Shown here: piece after piece, positions 6,637 through 13,859 of the stretch | How positions within the stretch are numbered: position 1 is the stretch's first letter | How the letters are laid out: every line of letters begins with the position of its first letter | Assembly: GCA_938020505.1 (NCBI GenBank) | Contig: CALIHR010000029.1 | Coordinates: 1 to 20,702, forward strand | Reading direction: 5' to 3' | From: an uncultured Actinobaculum sp. | Lineage (GTDB): Bacteria; Actinomycetota; Actinomycetes; Actinomycetales; Actinomycetaceae | Length of the DNA: 20,702 nt | Program-made: the position numbers and the translations under genes | Notes under the pieces: generated by a model | What the model was told of the DNA's origin: nothing | The model's database searches: none | Seen by the model: the letters and a program-made list of their open reading frames with translations, nothing else

Positions 6637-6978
6637 ATGTTCACGTACCAGTCCCTGGTTTTCAAAGTTCACGAAGCGTCCCACGATTTGCTCAACGCGC
6701 GCGCAACAGTGGAAAGGACGCTCAGATCGATAGCGAGGCAGGCTGGTCTTCACGTCGTCGACTCGGTCACCCATCTGTTCTCCCCTCAAGGCATAAGCGC
6801 GGTGCTGCTCCTGTCAGAATCTCACGTGGCCATACACACGTGGCCGGAGGAGGGCGGCGGCTACGTCACCCTCACCACATGCAAACCTGTGGACGAGCAG
6901 AATGCCGAGCGAATGCAGGAAGCGATTCGGACGGCGTTTCACGCAATGAAAGTCACTAGGAAAACGGTGGATGTCTAA
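6637..6978 (+). CDS. speD: S-adenosylmethionine decarboxylase proenzyme (SpeD)
   Basis: A 113-residue class 1B (short, prokaryotic type) S-adenosylmethionine decarboxylase, which makes decarboxylated AdoMet, the aminopropyl donor for polyamine synthesis. The self-cleavage site is Glu61-Ser62 in LSESHVAIHTWPE, where Ser62 becomes the pyruvoyl group. His67 and Cys82 (LTTCKP) match the processing histidine and catalytic cysteine of the Thermotoga enzyme (63, 68, 83) with an offset of one. The start is the ATG at 6637, the first in-frame Met compatible with the family length; it has no ribosome site but a -10 element directly upstream. The stop overlaps the next gene (TAATG), so translation is coupled. 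It opens a four-gene cluster ending in an aminopropyltransferase-like protein. Confidence 0.93.
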   Translation: MFTYQSLVFKVHEASHDLLNARATVERTLRSIARQAGLHVVDSVTHLFSPQGISAVLLLSESHVAIHTWPEEGGGYVTLTTCKPVDEQNAERMQEAIRTAFHAMKVTRKTVDV

Positions 6979-7796
6979 TGTCGAAGAATAAAGTGCGGCT
7001 GAGCCTCAACGAGAAACTGACGGGTTCGCAGGGCACTTACACGGTCAGGGGAAACCTGAGTCTGAAAGCGTGGGATCGCGAGGACAATCGCTACTACGAC
7101 TGGGAGGAGTGGGAACTGATCTCCTTCAACAAGGGCGACGTGTGGCTCGAATGCGACCACTGCAATCGCGAGATCTCCCTCTATGAGCCCGTCAGCATGC
7201 CCGAGGAGCTCCCCAATCCCGAGACGCTCACCGCCGGCGAACGGATCCGCATCACGCTCCCCGACGGTTCCAGCGTCCGGGCGAAGGTCGAAGAAGCGGC
7301 CGTCGGCGAAGTCACCGCCTCGGAAGGGACAACGCGCTACAACGTCCACGCGGGGGACAAAATCGCTTACGCGGTGCTCAGATACCACGACGACAACGGC
7401 GTCATGGGTCAACTGAACATTGAGACGTACAACGGCGCCGAGCTTTCCTGCTACACGAAGACCACCTTGAGCGAGGAGAGCCAAATTCTCCTTTTCGGCA
7501 AGAAGCTCCTGCCGCGCTCGGGCCGGCACTCCGGCATGCTCGGCGTCGTCGCGATGGTCCTCGCGCTCATAGCCGTCGTCGCCATCGTCAGCTTCATCGC
7601 ATCGAAGGCGATCGAAGACGAAACCGAAGGCACTTACGACCCCGACACCGGCACCGGAAGCACCTACGACTCCGACGGCGGCTACTATCCTTATCACCGT
7701 CCCATTTACCGGCCCAGGTACAGCAACAACAACGGCGGCGGCGGATACCGCCCGCGCAGCGTCTACGGCGGGGGCGGAGGCGGCATAGGGAAGTAA
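6978..7796 (+). CDS. DUF4178-type membrane-anchored protein
   Basis: A 272-residue protein. Residues 1-185 form a beta-rich soluble part with the LTGSQGTYTVRGNLSLKAWD, YYDWEEWELIS and WLECD segments that I associate with DUF4178. One membrane helix follows at about 187-208 (MLGVVAMVLALIAVVAIVSF), and a disordered Gly/Tyr/Pro/Asn-rich tail ends the protein. A lone CDHC motif (59-62) might bind metal, but only one CxxC is present. The start shares one base with the speD stop, so expression is coupled. DUF4178 genes are, to my knowledge, repeatedly found next to DUF350 and spermidine-synthase-like genes, exactly as here. The biochemical role is unknown; a membrane-surface scaffold or substrate of the aminopropyltransferase is inference only. 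Confidence 0.75.
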   Translation: MSKNKVRLSLNEKLTGSQGTYTVRGNLSLKAWDREDNRYYDWEEWELISFNKGDVWLECDHCNREISLYEPVSMPEELPNPETLTAGERIRITLPDGSSVRAKVEEAAVGEVTASEGTTRYNVHAGDKIAYAVLRYHDDNGVMGQLNIETYNGAELSCYTKTTLSEESQILLFGKKLLPRSGRHSGMLGVVAMVLALIAVVAIVSFIASKAIEDETEGTYDPDTGTGSTYDSDGGYYPYHRPIYRPRYSNNNGGGGYRPRSVYGGGGGGIGK

Positions 7797-7871
7797 CCCG
7801 TCGAACTCTTCCGCGCACCCATTCGCACACTCGTTACACACCCGTAGCCTATTGCACACGAAAGGAAAATC

Positions 7872-8135
7872 ATGTTCTCATCCACGATCCTCGCAGACAC
7901 CGTGCTTCACGACGTCGACACCTTCGGATTCAGCTGGGCCTCGATACTGAGCACAGTCCTCTACGCCGTCCTCGGCTTCGCGCTGCTCATCCTCTTCGCG
8001 GTCATCACCAATTTTCTGTTCAAACTCGACATTCGCAAAGAGCTCGTCAAGGACGACAACGTCGGAATGGGAGTGGCAATCGCCGGGCTGGCCATAGCCA
8101 CCGCGATCATCATCGCGGGGACGATCAGCAGCTGA
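7872..8135 (+). CDS. DUF350 small membrane protein
   Basis: An 87-residue protein with two clear hydrophobic helices (about 24-50 and 64-84) joined by a charged loop, KLDIRKELVKDDNVGMGVAIAG in two parts. The hallmark of DUF350 is the D/N-xxxG-A pattern that enters the second helix, here DNVGMGVAIAG. The start has a good site, GAAAGGA, 5 bases upstream. The stop TGA shares its A with the ATG of the next gene, so the pair is translationally coupled. No function is established for the family; two-helix proteins like this can oligomerise in the membrane. Its fixed place between DUF4178 and the membrane-bound aminopropyltransferase-like protein argues that all three work in one complex. Confidence 0.78.
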   Translation: MFSSTILADTVLHDVDTFGFSWASILSTVLYAVLGFALLILFAVITNFLFKLDIRKELVKDDNVGMGVAIAGLAIATAIIIAGTISS

Positions 8136-9661
8136 TGCCCCCCTCGAAGACGTCCCGCGCAGAGAACACCACCCTCTTCGCGGCCGCGCTGCTCGTCGCC
8201 ATCGGCGGTTTGGTCTACGAGCTGATCCTCGGGACGACGGCGTCGTACCTCATCGGCGACTCGATCACCAGCTTCAGCCTCGCGACGGGCATCACCCTTT
8301 TCGGGATGGGAATCGGCTCGCTGCTGGTCAAATGCATCCGCTGGCGGCCTTCCACCAGCTTCGCGGTCAACGAGATCGCTCTGGGGTTCATCGGCGGAAA
8401 CTCCGTGCTCATCCTTCACCTGGCTTTCACGTTCACCAAGCTGCACTGGGTCGCCTTTTCCGCCGTAAGCCTGGTGATCGGCATCCTCATCGGCCTGGAA
8501 ATCCCCCTGCTGGTGAAGATGTTCGCCGCCTTCGGCCGAAAGTCGTCGGTTGAGCTGCTGAGCAAAGTGCTGGCCATCGACTACTTCGGGGCCCTTGTGG
8601 CTTCGCTCGTCTTTCCCCTGCTTTTGCTTCCCCAGCTGGGGCTCATGCGCAGCGCCTACCTCGTGGCCGCCCTCAACATCGCCGTCGCCGTAGCCATCCT
8701 CTTCCGGCTGAAGAGCTCAAAAAGGCTTCTCGCCTCGAGCATCGCCGTGGCCGTCGCGCTTCTGGGGATGTTCGCCGGCGCAAGCTACTTCGAGAAGGCG
8801 ATCGACGCCGAAGCCTACCGCGACCCCGTCCTCGTTTACGAGCAGTCTCCCTACCAGAAGATCGTCGTCACGAAATACGGCAAGGATCTGCGCCTCTACC
8901 TCAATCGCCAGCTGCAGTTTTCCAGCCTCGACGAGGTCCGCTACCACGAGACCTTGGCAGCCAGCGCGCTGACCTCCGTCAAGGACCCGCGCAACGTCCT
9001 CGTGCTCGGCGGGGGCGACGGGCTGTTGGCTCGCGAGCTGCTCAAGTACCCCAGCGTCAAACGGGTGACCGTCGTCGACATCGACGCGAAAGTCACGGAT
9101 CTTGCGAGAAACAACCGCCTGCTCAAGGAGGTCAACAAAGGGTCGCTGAGCGATCCGCGCGTCAAGGTGGTCAACGCCGACGCCTTTCGCTTCGTCCACG
9201 ACGCGAAAGGCACATACGACGCCGTTCTCATCGACCTCGTCGACCCCTCGAACGAACGGATGGCCAAGCTCTACTCGAAGCAGTTTTACCGAAACGTCTC
9301 CGAAAGGCTGAGCCCGAAGGGGGTCATGGTCACCCAGGCGACGTCGTCCTTCTTCAGCCCGCACGCATTCCACATCGTGGCCAACACGGTCCGCGCGGGC
9401 CAATCCGGATACGCCGTCTTCCCCTTCTCGCACAACATCCCCTCTTTCGGCGAGTGGGGATTCGTCCTTTCGACGAGGAATCCGAGCGCGCTCCTCAAGC
9501 AGCCGCTGGCGCCGGGCACCTCCTATCAGAACAAGGAGCTGCTTGCCTTCATGATCCGCACGCAGCCGCCGAAAGTGCCGAAAACCGAGGTTTCGACCCT
9601 GCTCGAGCCGCGGATCATCGACGCCTATGAGTCCGACATGCGCCAGTGGCGGTACTACTGA
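8135..9661 (+). CDS. Membrane-bound spermidine-synthase-like aminopropyltransferase
   Basis: A 508-residue two-part protein. Residues about 13-235 contain some seven hydrophobic helices. Residues about 240-500 are a spermidine synthase (SpeE) domain with a Rossmann fold: YHETL (substrate-side gate), GGGDG at 292-296, an acidic VVDID strand end that holds the cosubstrate ribose, IDLVDP at 366-371, and PSFGEWGFVLS near the end. It should use decarboxylated AdoMet made by SpeD, encoded three genes upstream. Family spermidine synthases carry (S/L)TDP where LVDP occurs here, so Thr is replaced by Val; the acceptor amine may therefore differ from putrescine. No ornithine or arginine decarboxylase is in the window. 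The start overlaps the DUF350 stop. Fold and donor are well supported; the acceptor is unknown. Confidence 0.85.
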   Translation: MPPSKTSRAENTTLFAAALLVAIGGLVYELILGTTASYLIGDSITSFSLATGITLFGMGIGSLLVKCIRWRPSTSFAVNEIALGFIGGNSVLILHLAFTFTKLHWVAFSAVSLVIGILIGLEIPLLVKMFAAFGRKSSVELLSKVLAIDYFGALVASLVFPLLLLPQLGLMRSAYLVAALNIAVAVAILFRLKSSKRLLASSIAVAVALLGMFAGASYFEKAIDAEAYRDPVLVYEQSPYQKIVVTKYGKDLRLYLNRQLQFSSLDEVRYHETLAASALTSVKDPRNVLVLGGGDGLLARELLKYPSVKRVTVVDIDAKVTDLARNNRLLKEVNKGSLSDPRVKVVNADAFRFVHDAKGTYDAVLIDLVDPSNERMAKLYSKQFYRNVSERLSPKGVMVTQATSSFFSPHAFHIVANTVRAGQSGYAVFPFSHNIPSFGEWGFVLSTRNPSALLKQPLAPGTSYQNKELLAFMIRTQPPKVPKTEVSTLLEPRIIDAYESDMRQWRYY

Positions 9662-9689
9662 CCGCCCCTCGGCAGCGGGGCTCCCCTAA

Positions 9690-9710
9690 AGCCGGTTCGG
9701 CTAGACTTTT
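9690..9710 (+). terminator. Possible weak terminator after the polyamine cluster
   Basis: AGCCG-GTT-CGGCT is followed by AGACTTTT. A second small hairpin (GCCCC/GGGGC, 9664-9681) lies between it and the speE-like stop. The TAGACT at 9702-9707 could alternatively be a -10 element for the downstream kinase, but no matching -35 was found. Confidence 0.35.
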
Positions 9711-9817
9711 GTGGAAAGCGGCGACGACGGCGCTTCTCGAACGAGGCCGCCCGAAGCTGCGCGGCGGCTATCGGGTCTGCGGCGGTTCGCCCAGCGCAAG
9801 CGACTCGGACTCGGCAG

Positions 9818-9880
9818 GCCGTCGCGCACTAGAGCGCCGTCGCGTCTAAGCGCACCCAAGCGCTGCAGCGTCTAAACGAC
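9818..9880. repeat. Degenerate 16-18-bp repeat upstream of the sugar kinase
   Basis: GCCGTCGCGCACTAGAGC, GCCGTCGCGTCTAAGC, a short GCACCCAAGC and GCTGCAGCGTCTAAAC follow each other and end directly at the kinase ribosome site. Confidence 0.6.
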
Positions 9881-9889
9881 AGGAGAAAC

Positions 9890-10882
9890 ATGGACATCGC
9901 GGTCATCGGCTCGAACAACGTCGATCTCATCACCTACATCAACCGAATGCCTCGCGAGGGCGAGACCCTCGAAGCGCCGAAATTCCAGATGGGATGCGGA
10001 GGGAAGGGGGCAAACCAGGCGATCGCGGCCGCACGGCTCGGTTCGCGCGTGCTCATGCTCACCAGAGTCGGCAACGACGTGTTCGCGGAAAACACCGTCG
10101 CGAACTTCGCCGCAAACGGCGTGGACACCGCACACGTGCTGAGAACCGAAGCGTCCTCCGGCGTCGCGCCGATCTTCGTGGACCCCGAAGGGCGCAACTC
10201 GATCCTCATCGTCAAAGGCGCCAACGGCCTCCTTTCGCCCGAGGACGTCGCCGACGCCGCCGAGGACCTGGCCAAAACCAAACTCATCGTGCTTCAGCTC
10301 GAAATCCCGCTCGAAACGGTCTATGCGGCGATCGAATTCGGCAACACGCGAGGGATACCGGTTCTCCTCAACCCCGCCCCCGCGCATCCCGAGCTGGACC
10401 TCGACCGCATCAAGGGGTGCGACTATTTCATGCCGAACGAGTCGGAGCTGGCGCTGCTGACCGGCATGCCGGTGGAAACCCCCGAACAGGCGGAGGCGGC
10501 GGCGCGCAGCCTGCTTGACGCCGGAATCCGCAACATCGTGGTCACGCTGGGCTCGCGCGGAGCCCTGTGGATCGACGAATCGCAGACGAAACGCATTCCC
10601 GCCGCGCCCGTCGCCGCCGTCGACACCACGGGCGCCGGCGACGCTTTCATCGGCTGCTTCAGCCACTGCCTCGTCTCCGGCGACGATTTGTCCGGCGACG
10701 ATTTGTCCGGCGGCGATCTGGCCGCCCCCGGCGGCGATTTATCGGACCGCGTTCTGGCCGCCCCCGCCGACGTCGAATCGGCCCTGGCCGCTGCGTGCCG
10801 TTACGCGGCCGACTCCGTGACGAAGCTGGGAACCCAAACCTCGTATGCCACCCGCGAAGAGTTCATGGCAAAAACTGAATGA
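9890..10882 (+). CDS. Ribokinase-like PfkB-family sugar kinase with repeat insertion
   Basis: A 330-residue PfkB carbohydrate kinase closest to ribokinase, which phosphorylates a pentose with ATP. Visible motifs are the sugar-binding GCGGKGANQA (35-44), the NPAPA segment that follows the central strands, PNESE, the TLGSRGALW nucleotide-side strand, and DTTGAGDAFIG (245-255), where Asp251 is the catalytic base and the Gly residues form the anion hole. The start has CAGGAG 5 bases upstream. At residues about 263-290, where the family continues through a helix, the protein instead has SGDDL-SGDDL-SGGDL-AAPGGDL, encoded by a 15-bp tandem repeat; the conserved helix then resumes (AACRYAADSVTKLG). 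The insertion is in frame and the ends of the fold remain, so the enzyme may still work. No transporter or nucleosidase is adjacent, so ribose is inferred from sequence only. Confidence 0.85.
   Translation: MDIAVIGSNNVDLITYINRMPREGETLEAPKFQMGCGGKGANQAIAAARLGSRVLMLTRVGNDVFAENTVANFAANGVDTAHVLRTEASSGVAPIFVDPEGRNSILIVKGANGLLSPEDVADAAEDLAKTKLIVLQLEIPLETVYAAIEFGNTRGIPVLLNPAPAHPELDLDRIKGCDYFMPNESELALLTGMPVETPEQAEAAARSLLDAGIRNIVVTLGSRGALWIDESQTKRIPAAPVAAVDTTGAGDAFIGCFSHCLVSGDDLSGDDLSGGDLAAPGGDLSDRVLAAPADVESALAAACRYAADSVTKLGTQTSYATREEFMAKTE
10676..10756 (+). repeat. In-frame 15-bp tandem repeat inside the kinase gene
   Basis: TCCGGCGACGATTTG is present twice exactly (10676, 10691) and once with two changes (10706). 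A related unit follows at 10727 (CCCGGCGGCGATTTA), together with two GCCGCCCCCG segments at 10721 and 10757. All steps keep the frame. Confidence 0.9.
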
Positions 10883-10961
10883 GCGAAGCTCGGGTCGAGG
10901 GGCGATCACGTTAAAGAAGGGCACGCGCCAAACCGAAGCGCACGGTACACGCACGCATTGA

Positions 10962-10990
10962 AAGGCCGGGGGCATGTCGCCCCCGGCCTT
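10962..10990 (+). terminator. Strong terminator hairpin after the sugar kinase
   Basis: A 12-bp perfect stem, AAGGCCGGGGGC with GCCCCCGGCCTT, encloses an ATGTC loop, 80 bases after the kinase stop. The stem is symmetric enough to act in both directions, and dps reads towards it from the other side. Confidence 0.85.
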
Positions 10991-11057
10991 GCGGATCCTC
11001 CGACGAGAACCGGCGCTCGCCGAACGAAAGAGCGCAAACAGTGCGATTGCGCCCCTC

Positions 11058-11125
11058 GGTCTCTGTGCCGCCGCGGACCTTGTGCCGCGGTGGACCTTGT
11101 GCCGCGGCGGTCTTTACGCCGTCGC
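11058..11125. repeat. 17-bp tandem repeat between the kinase and dps
   Basis: GGTCTCTGTGCCGCCGC, GGACCTTGTGCCGCGGT and GGACCTTGTGCCGCGGC are consecutive 17-base units at 11058, 11075 and 11092, followed by a diverged copy. Each of the last two contains the palindrome CCGCGG. Confidence 0.75.
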
Positions 11126-11182
11126 CGTCGCGGACCGCCCGTCGCTGCTCGCAGCGCGTCGGTCAGCCCGCGCCGCGGCCGC

Positions 11183-11641
11183 TCAGCCGTTGTCGGCGGC
11201 TGACCTCAGCATCCAGGCCTGCTTCTCCAGTCCCGTGGCGATGCCGATGAGCAAATCGTTGCTCAGATGGTCGACGTCGTCGACCGGGTCCAGAGTGGAC
11301 TTGATCCGGTCGGAAACCGTCATAAGCAGCTCCTCGAACTGCGAGTAGACCTCGTCCACGCTGAGAAAGCCGGCATCGAACTGCTTGAGGCCCGATGCGG
11401 CGGCGACAGTCGCTGCGCGGGCGTCGGGAACTCCGCCGAGGGCGGCAAGACGCTCGGCGACGTCGTCGGAAGCCACACGGACTTCATCGACGATCTCGTC
11501 AAGCTGCAGATGCAGGGCGCGGAAACGCGAGCCCTTGATGTTCCAGTGCGCCTGCTTGCCCAGCAGACTGAGGTCGGTCAAATCGACGAGGGCCTGTTGA
11601 AGCGCCTTCTCGACGACGGGAGAAAGCTGCTGGTTGGTCAT
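11183..11641 (-). CDS. dps: Dps-family ferritin-like DNA protection protein
   Basis: A 152-residue Dps protein of normal family length. Dps forms 12-subunit cages that oxidise and store iron with hydrogen peroxide and can coat DNA. The inter-subunit ferroxidase ligands are all visible: His32 (AHWNIKG), His44 (RALHLQLDE), Asp59 and Glu63 (SDDVAERLAALGG), one off the Listeria numbering (31, 43, 58, 62). The N-terminus is short (about 12 residues before the first helix) and not Lys-rich, so DNA binding is not obvious. The ATG at 11641 is preceded by GGAAAGAGAG. The gene is alone, reading towards the kinase terminator. A 31-bp imperfect palindrome with a TAGAAT -10-like sequence lies 45-75 bases upstream, suggesting repression by an iron- or peroxide-sensing regulator. 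Confidence 0.92.
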   Translation of the reverse strand: MTNQQLSPVVEKALQQALVDLTDLSLLGKQAHWNIKGSRFRALHLQLDEIVDEVRVASDDVAERLAALGGVPDARAATVAAASGLKQFDAGFLSVDEVYSQFEELLMTVSDRIKSTLDPVDDVDHLSNDLLIGIATGLEKQAWMLRSAADNG

Positions 11642-11684
11642 ATTCGCTCTCTTTCCGCGAGCACGAGGTTCGCGCCCGCTTCTT

Positions 11685-11715
11685 AAACTTGAATAATTCT
11701 AGTTTATTCCTGTTT
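11685..11715 (-). promoter_or_regulatory. 31-bp operator-like palindrome at the dps promoter
   Basis: AAACTTGAATAA and TTATTCCTGTTT are inverted repeats matching at 10 of 12 positions around a 7-base centre (TTCTAGT). On the dps strand a TAGAAT -10 candidate lies inside it. It is strikingly AT-rich compared with its surroundings. Size and symmetry suit a dimeric metalloregulator (Fur/PerR or DtxR type); no textbook consensus matches closely enough to name one. Confidence 0.55.
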
Positions 11716-11824
11716 GGGCGGTTGCGTCCACCACGTCATCAGGCTATCGCGTCACACCGGCGCTTTTTTCGAGGCTGGGGCGCTCCCGCGTTTCCTGCGC
11801 CCGAAGGCATGGGGCGATCGACAG

Positions 11825-11851
11825 CGGGCCCCGGCCGATCGCCGGGGCCCG
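11825..11851 (-). terminator. Strong hairpin after amylosucrase
   Basis: CGGGCCCCGGC pairs with GCCGGGGCCCG (11 bp) around CGATC, about 110 bases beyond the amylosucrase stop in the direction of transcription. No T-run follows, but the stem is very stable and lies just before the dps promoter, which it would insulate. Confidence 0.75.
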
Positions 11852-11938
11852 TCCGCAGTAAGCCGCCGTGTTCCTGCCGCGCCCCGCGCCCGTCGGCGAG
11901 TTCAACATCGTTCGCCTGTCGGCGGAAACCGGCGATTA

Positions 11939-11974
11939 CAGATCCGCCACGAATCAGATCCGCTACAGATCCGC
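11939..11974. repeat. CAGATCCGC micro-repeat at the amylosucrase stop
   Basis: CAGATCCGC is present at 11939, 11955 and 11966. The amylosucrase stop codon lies between the second and third copies, and the last codons (ending in Ala-Asp-Leu) are formed by the third. Confidence 0.6.
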
Positions 11975-13858
11975 GATCTCCGCCGAGACGAACCAGGCAG
12001 CCTGATACGGCGCGAAATCAATGCGCGGGAGCCGCAAATCCCAGGAATACCCGCCCAGGAGCTCTCGGGCGTCGAAGCCCAGCCGCCGGGCGAGGACGTC
12101 GTGGCGCAGCGCCACGGTCTCACCGGTGAAGTTGTAGACCTGAACCATCGTCCCCAAGGGATGGTCCCTTTCGAGGACCAAAAGGCGATGCTCCGGGCTC
12201 TCCACCGGGATCGAGGGAACCGAGGCGTGAAGTTGAGTGGTGGCTGCGCGCACGGCCAAGATGTGGCGCAACGCGGCGTTGACGCGCCCGGCCGGGCTCT
12301 CGACGTCGGTCTCCACTCGCTTGGCGAGATCCCAATCCATGAACGGACGGTGCGCCCACCTGTTGTCTTCGGCGTGCGCCGGGTCATCGACGTAAGACAT
12401 GTCGTTGAACAGGCCCAGCTCGTCGCCCATGTACAGCAGAGGGACGCCGCCATATCCGCACACCACGGCGTACATCAGCGCGATCCGCTTGACTGCAAGG
12501 TCGATCGCCTCGGCGTCGTTTTCCTCGACGGCCTTCTCCAGCCCGGCGAGGCTCGCGCACGAGCCCGAGATTCGGCGGTCGCCTGTCACCGGGTTTTCCT
12601 GGAACACCAGCCCCCGGGAGAAGGATCCCGGATACCGCCCGGAGTAGAAGTCCGAGAGGTAGGCGCGGTGGCCGAATCCCGTCACGCCGACCATCTCGGC
12701 GTCGTGGTCGGAAATCGCCCACCCGATGTCGTCGTGGCACCTGACGTAGGTGGCCCACGTCGCCGTCGTCGGCTTATTCGGCATCTCGGAGAGGGCCACT
12801 TGGGCCATCTCAGCCCCGCCCGTGGCGATCGAGTTCCACAGCTGGACCATGAGCTCATTGTGATAAGCCATGTCCGAGACCAATCCGTGGTGCTGGCGCA
12901 CGCCGAGGTAGGGCATGAGATCCTCGGGCGCGACGATGGCCTCGGCCTTGAACGCCACGGCCGGGGCGGCAACACGCAGGCACCCTCGAAGCACCTGCGT
13001 CACGTCGTGGACTTCCGGTTGATTCTGGCAGTTGGTTCCGAGCCTCTTCCAGATGAACGCGATCGCGTCCAGGCGGAAGACGTCCACCCCCTTGTTCGCC
13101 AGCCAGCAGATGAGCTCGACGAACTCGTAGAGCACCTCGGGGTTGGCCCAGTTGAGATCCCACTGGTACTCGTTGAAGGTGGTCCACACCCACGCGTTCG
13201 CCGCGTCGTTCCACGTGAAGTTGCCGGGAGCGAAATCCGGGAAGATCTCCGGGAGCGTCTTCTCGAACTCATCGGGCATCTTTCGGTCGGGGTACAGAAG
13301 GAAATAGTCCCGATACTTCGGGTCCCCCTCCCTGGCCTTCTCCGCCCACTCGTGTTCCTTGGCCACGTGGTTGAGAACGAGGTCCATCTCGAGGGAGATC
13401 CCGTTCTCCCTCAGGGTGGACGCGAGGGCCTCCAGATCGTCCATCGTCCCCAGGTCGGGCCTGACCTGGCGGTAGTCCTGGACCGCGTATCCGCCGTCGT
13501 TCGCGCCCTCTCGGGGCTTGAGGAACGGCATGATGTGGAGGTAAGTCACCCCCAGCCCCTTGAGGTAGTCGACGTGCTCCGCAACGCCTCGAAGGCTCCC
13601 GGCGAATCGGTCCGCGTAGGCGACGTAGCCGATCATCTCGGGCTGTTGCAGCCAATCGGGGCGCAGGATGCGCTCCTCGTCCAGCTCCCGGAGTTCGGTC
13701 GGGCGCTCCGCCATCGCGTCCTTTATGATCTTGGCCAGCCTGGCCTCGACCTCCGTCTCCCGCCCCGGATACACCTTGGCCAAAGCGGTGCGGACCTGCG
13801 GCGCGTAGCGCTTCCAGCGCAGATTGAAGTCACGCTCCGTTTCCGCGTCGAGAGGCAT
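11963..13858 (-). CDS. Amylosucrase (GH13 sucrose glucosyltransferase)
   Basis: A 631-residue enzyme, close to the 636 residues of Neisseria amylosucrase, which transfers glucose from sucrose to an alpha-1,4-glucan and releases fructose. Motifs in order: a helical N-domain to about 70, YVAYADRFAGSLRG, LHIMPFLKPREGANDGGYAV, MDLVLNHVAKEHEWA, the nucleophile Asp264 in FRLDAIAFIWK, the acid/base Glu306 in FKAEAIV, and His375-Asp376 in YVRCHDDIGW. FRLDAIAFIWK and HDDIGW are the signature that separates amylosucrase from other GH13 enzymes such as trehalose synthase and sucrose hydrolases; sucrose hydrolase and isomaltulose-type activity cannot be fully excluded. The ATG at 13858 has GGGGAGGG upstream and begins one base after the stop of the universal stress protein gene, so it is translationally coupled as the last gene of the operon with the MFS porter. 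No secretion signal is present, so it acts in the cytoplasm. Confidence 0.92.
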   Translation of the reverse strand: MPLDAETERDFNLRWKRYAPQVRTALAKVYPGRETEVEARLAKIIKDAMAERPTELRELDEERILRPDWLQQPEMIGYVAYADRFAGSLRGVAEHVDYLKGLGVTYLHIMPFLKPREGANDGGYAVQDYRQVRPDLGTMDDLEALASTLRENGISLEMDLVLNHVAKEHEWAEKAREGDPKYRDYFLLYPDRKMPDEFEKTLPEIFPDFAPGNFTWNDAANAWVWTTFNEYQWDLNWANPEVLYEFVELICWLANKGVDVFRLDAIAFIWKRLGTNCQNQPEVHDVTQVLRGCLRVAAPAVAFKAEAIVAPEDLMPYLGVRQHHGLVSDMAYHNELMVQLWNSIATGGAEMAQVALSEMPNKPTTATWATYVRCHDDIGWAISDHDAEMVGVTGFGHRAYLSDFYSGRYPGSFSRGLVFQENPVTGDRRISGSCASLAGLEKAVEENDAEAIDLAVKRIALMYAVVCGYGGVPLLYMGDELGLFNDMSYVDDPAHAEDNRWAHRPFMDWDLAKRVETDVESPAGRVNAALRHILAVRAATTQLHASVPSIPVESPEHRLLVLERDHPLGTMVQVYNFTGETVALRHDVLARRLGFDARELLGGYSWDLRLPRIDFAPYQAAWFVSAEIADL

Positions 13859-13859
13859 G

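Noticed and set aside
9664..9681. GCCCC/GGGGC hairpin right after the aminopropyltransferase gene as the main terminator
   Set aside because: Only a 5-bp stem with an 8-base loop and no T-run; mentioned only together with the neighbouring hairpin.
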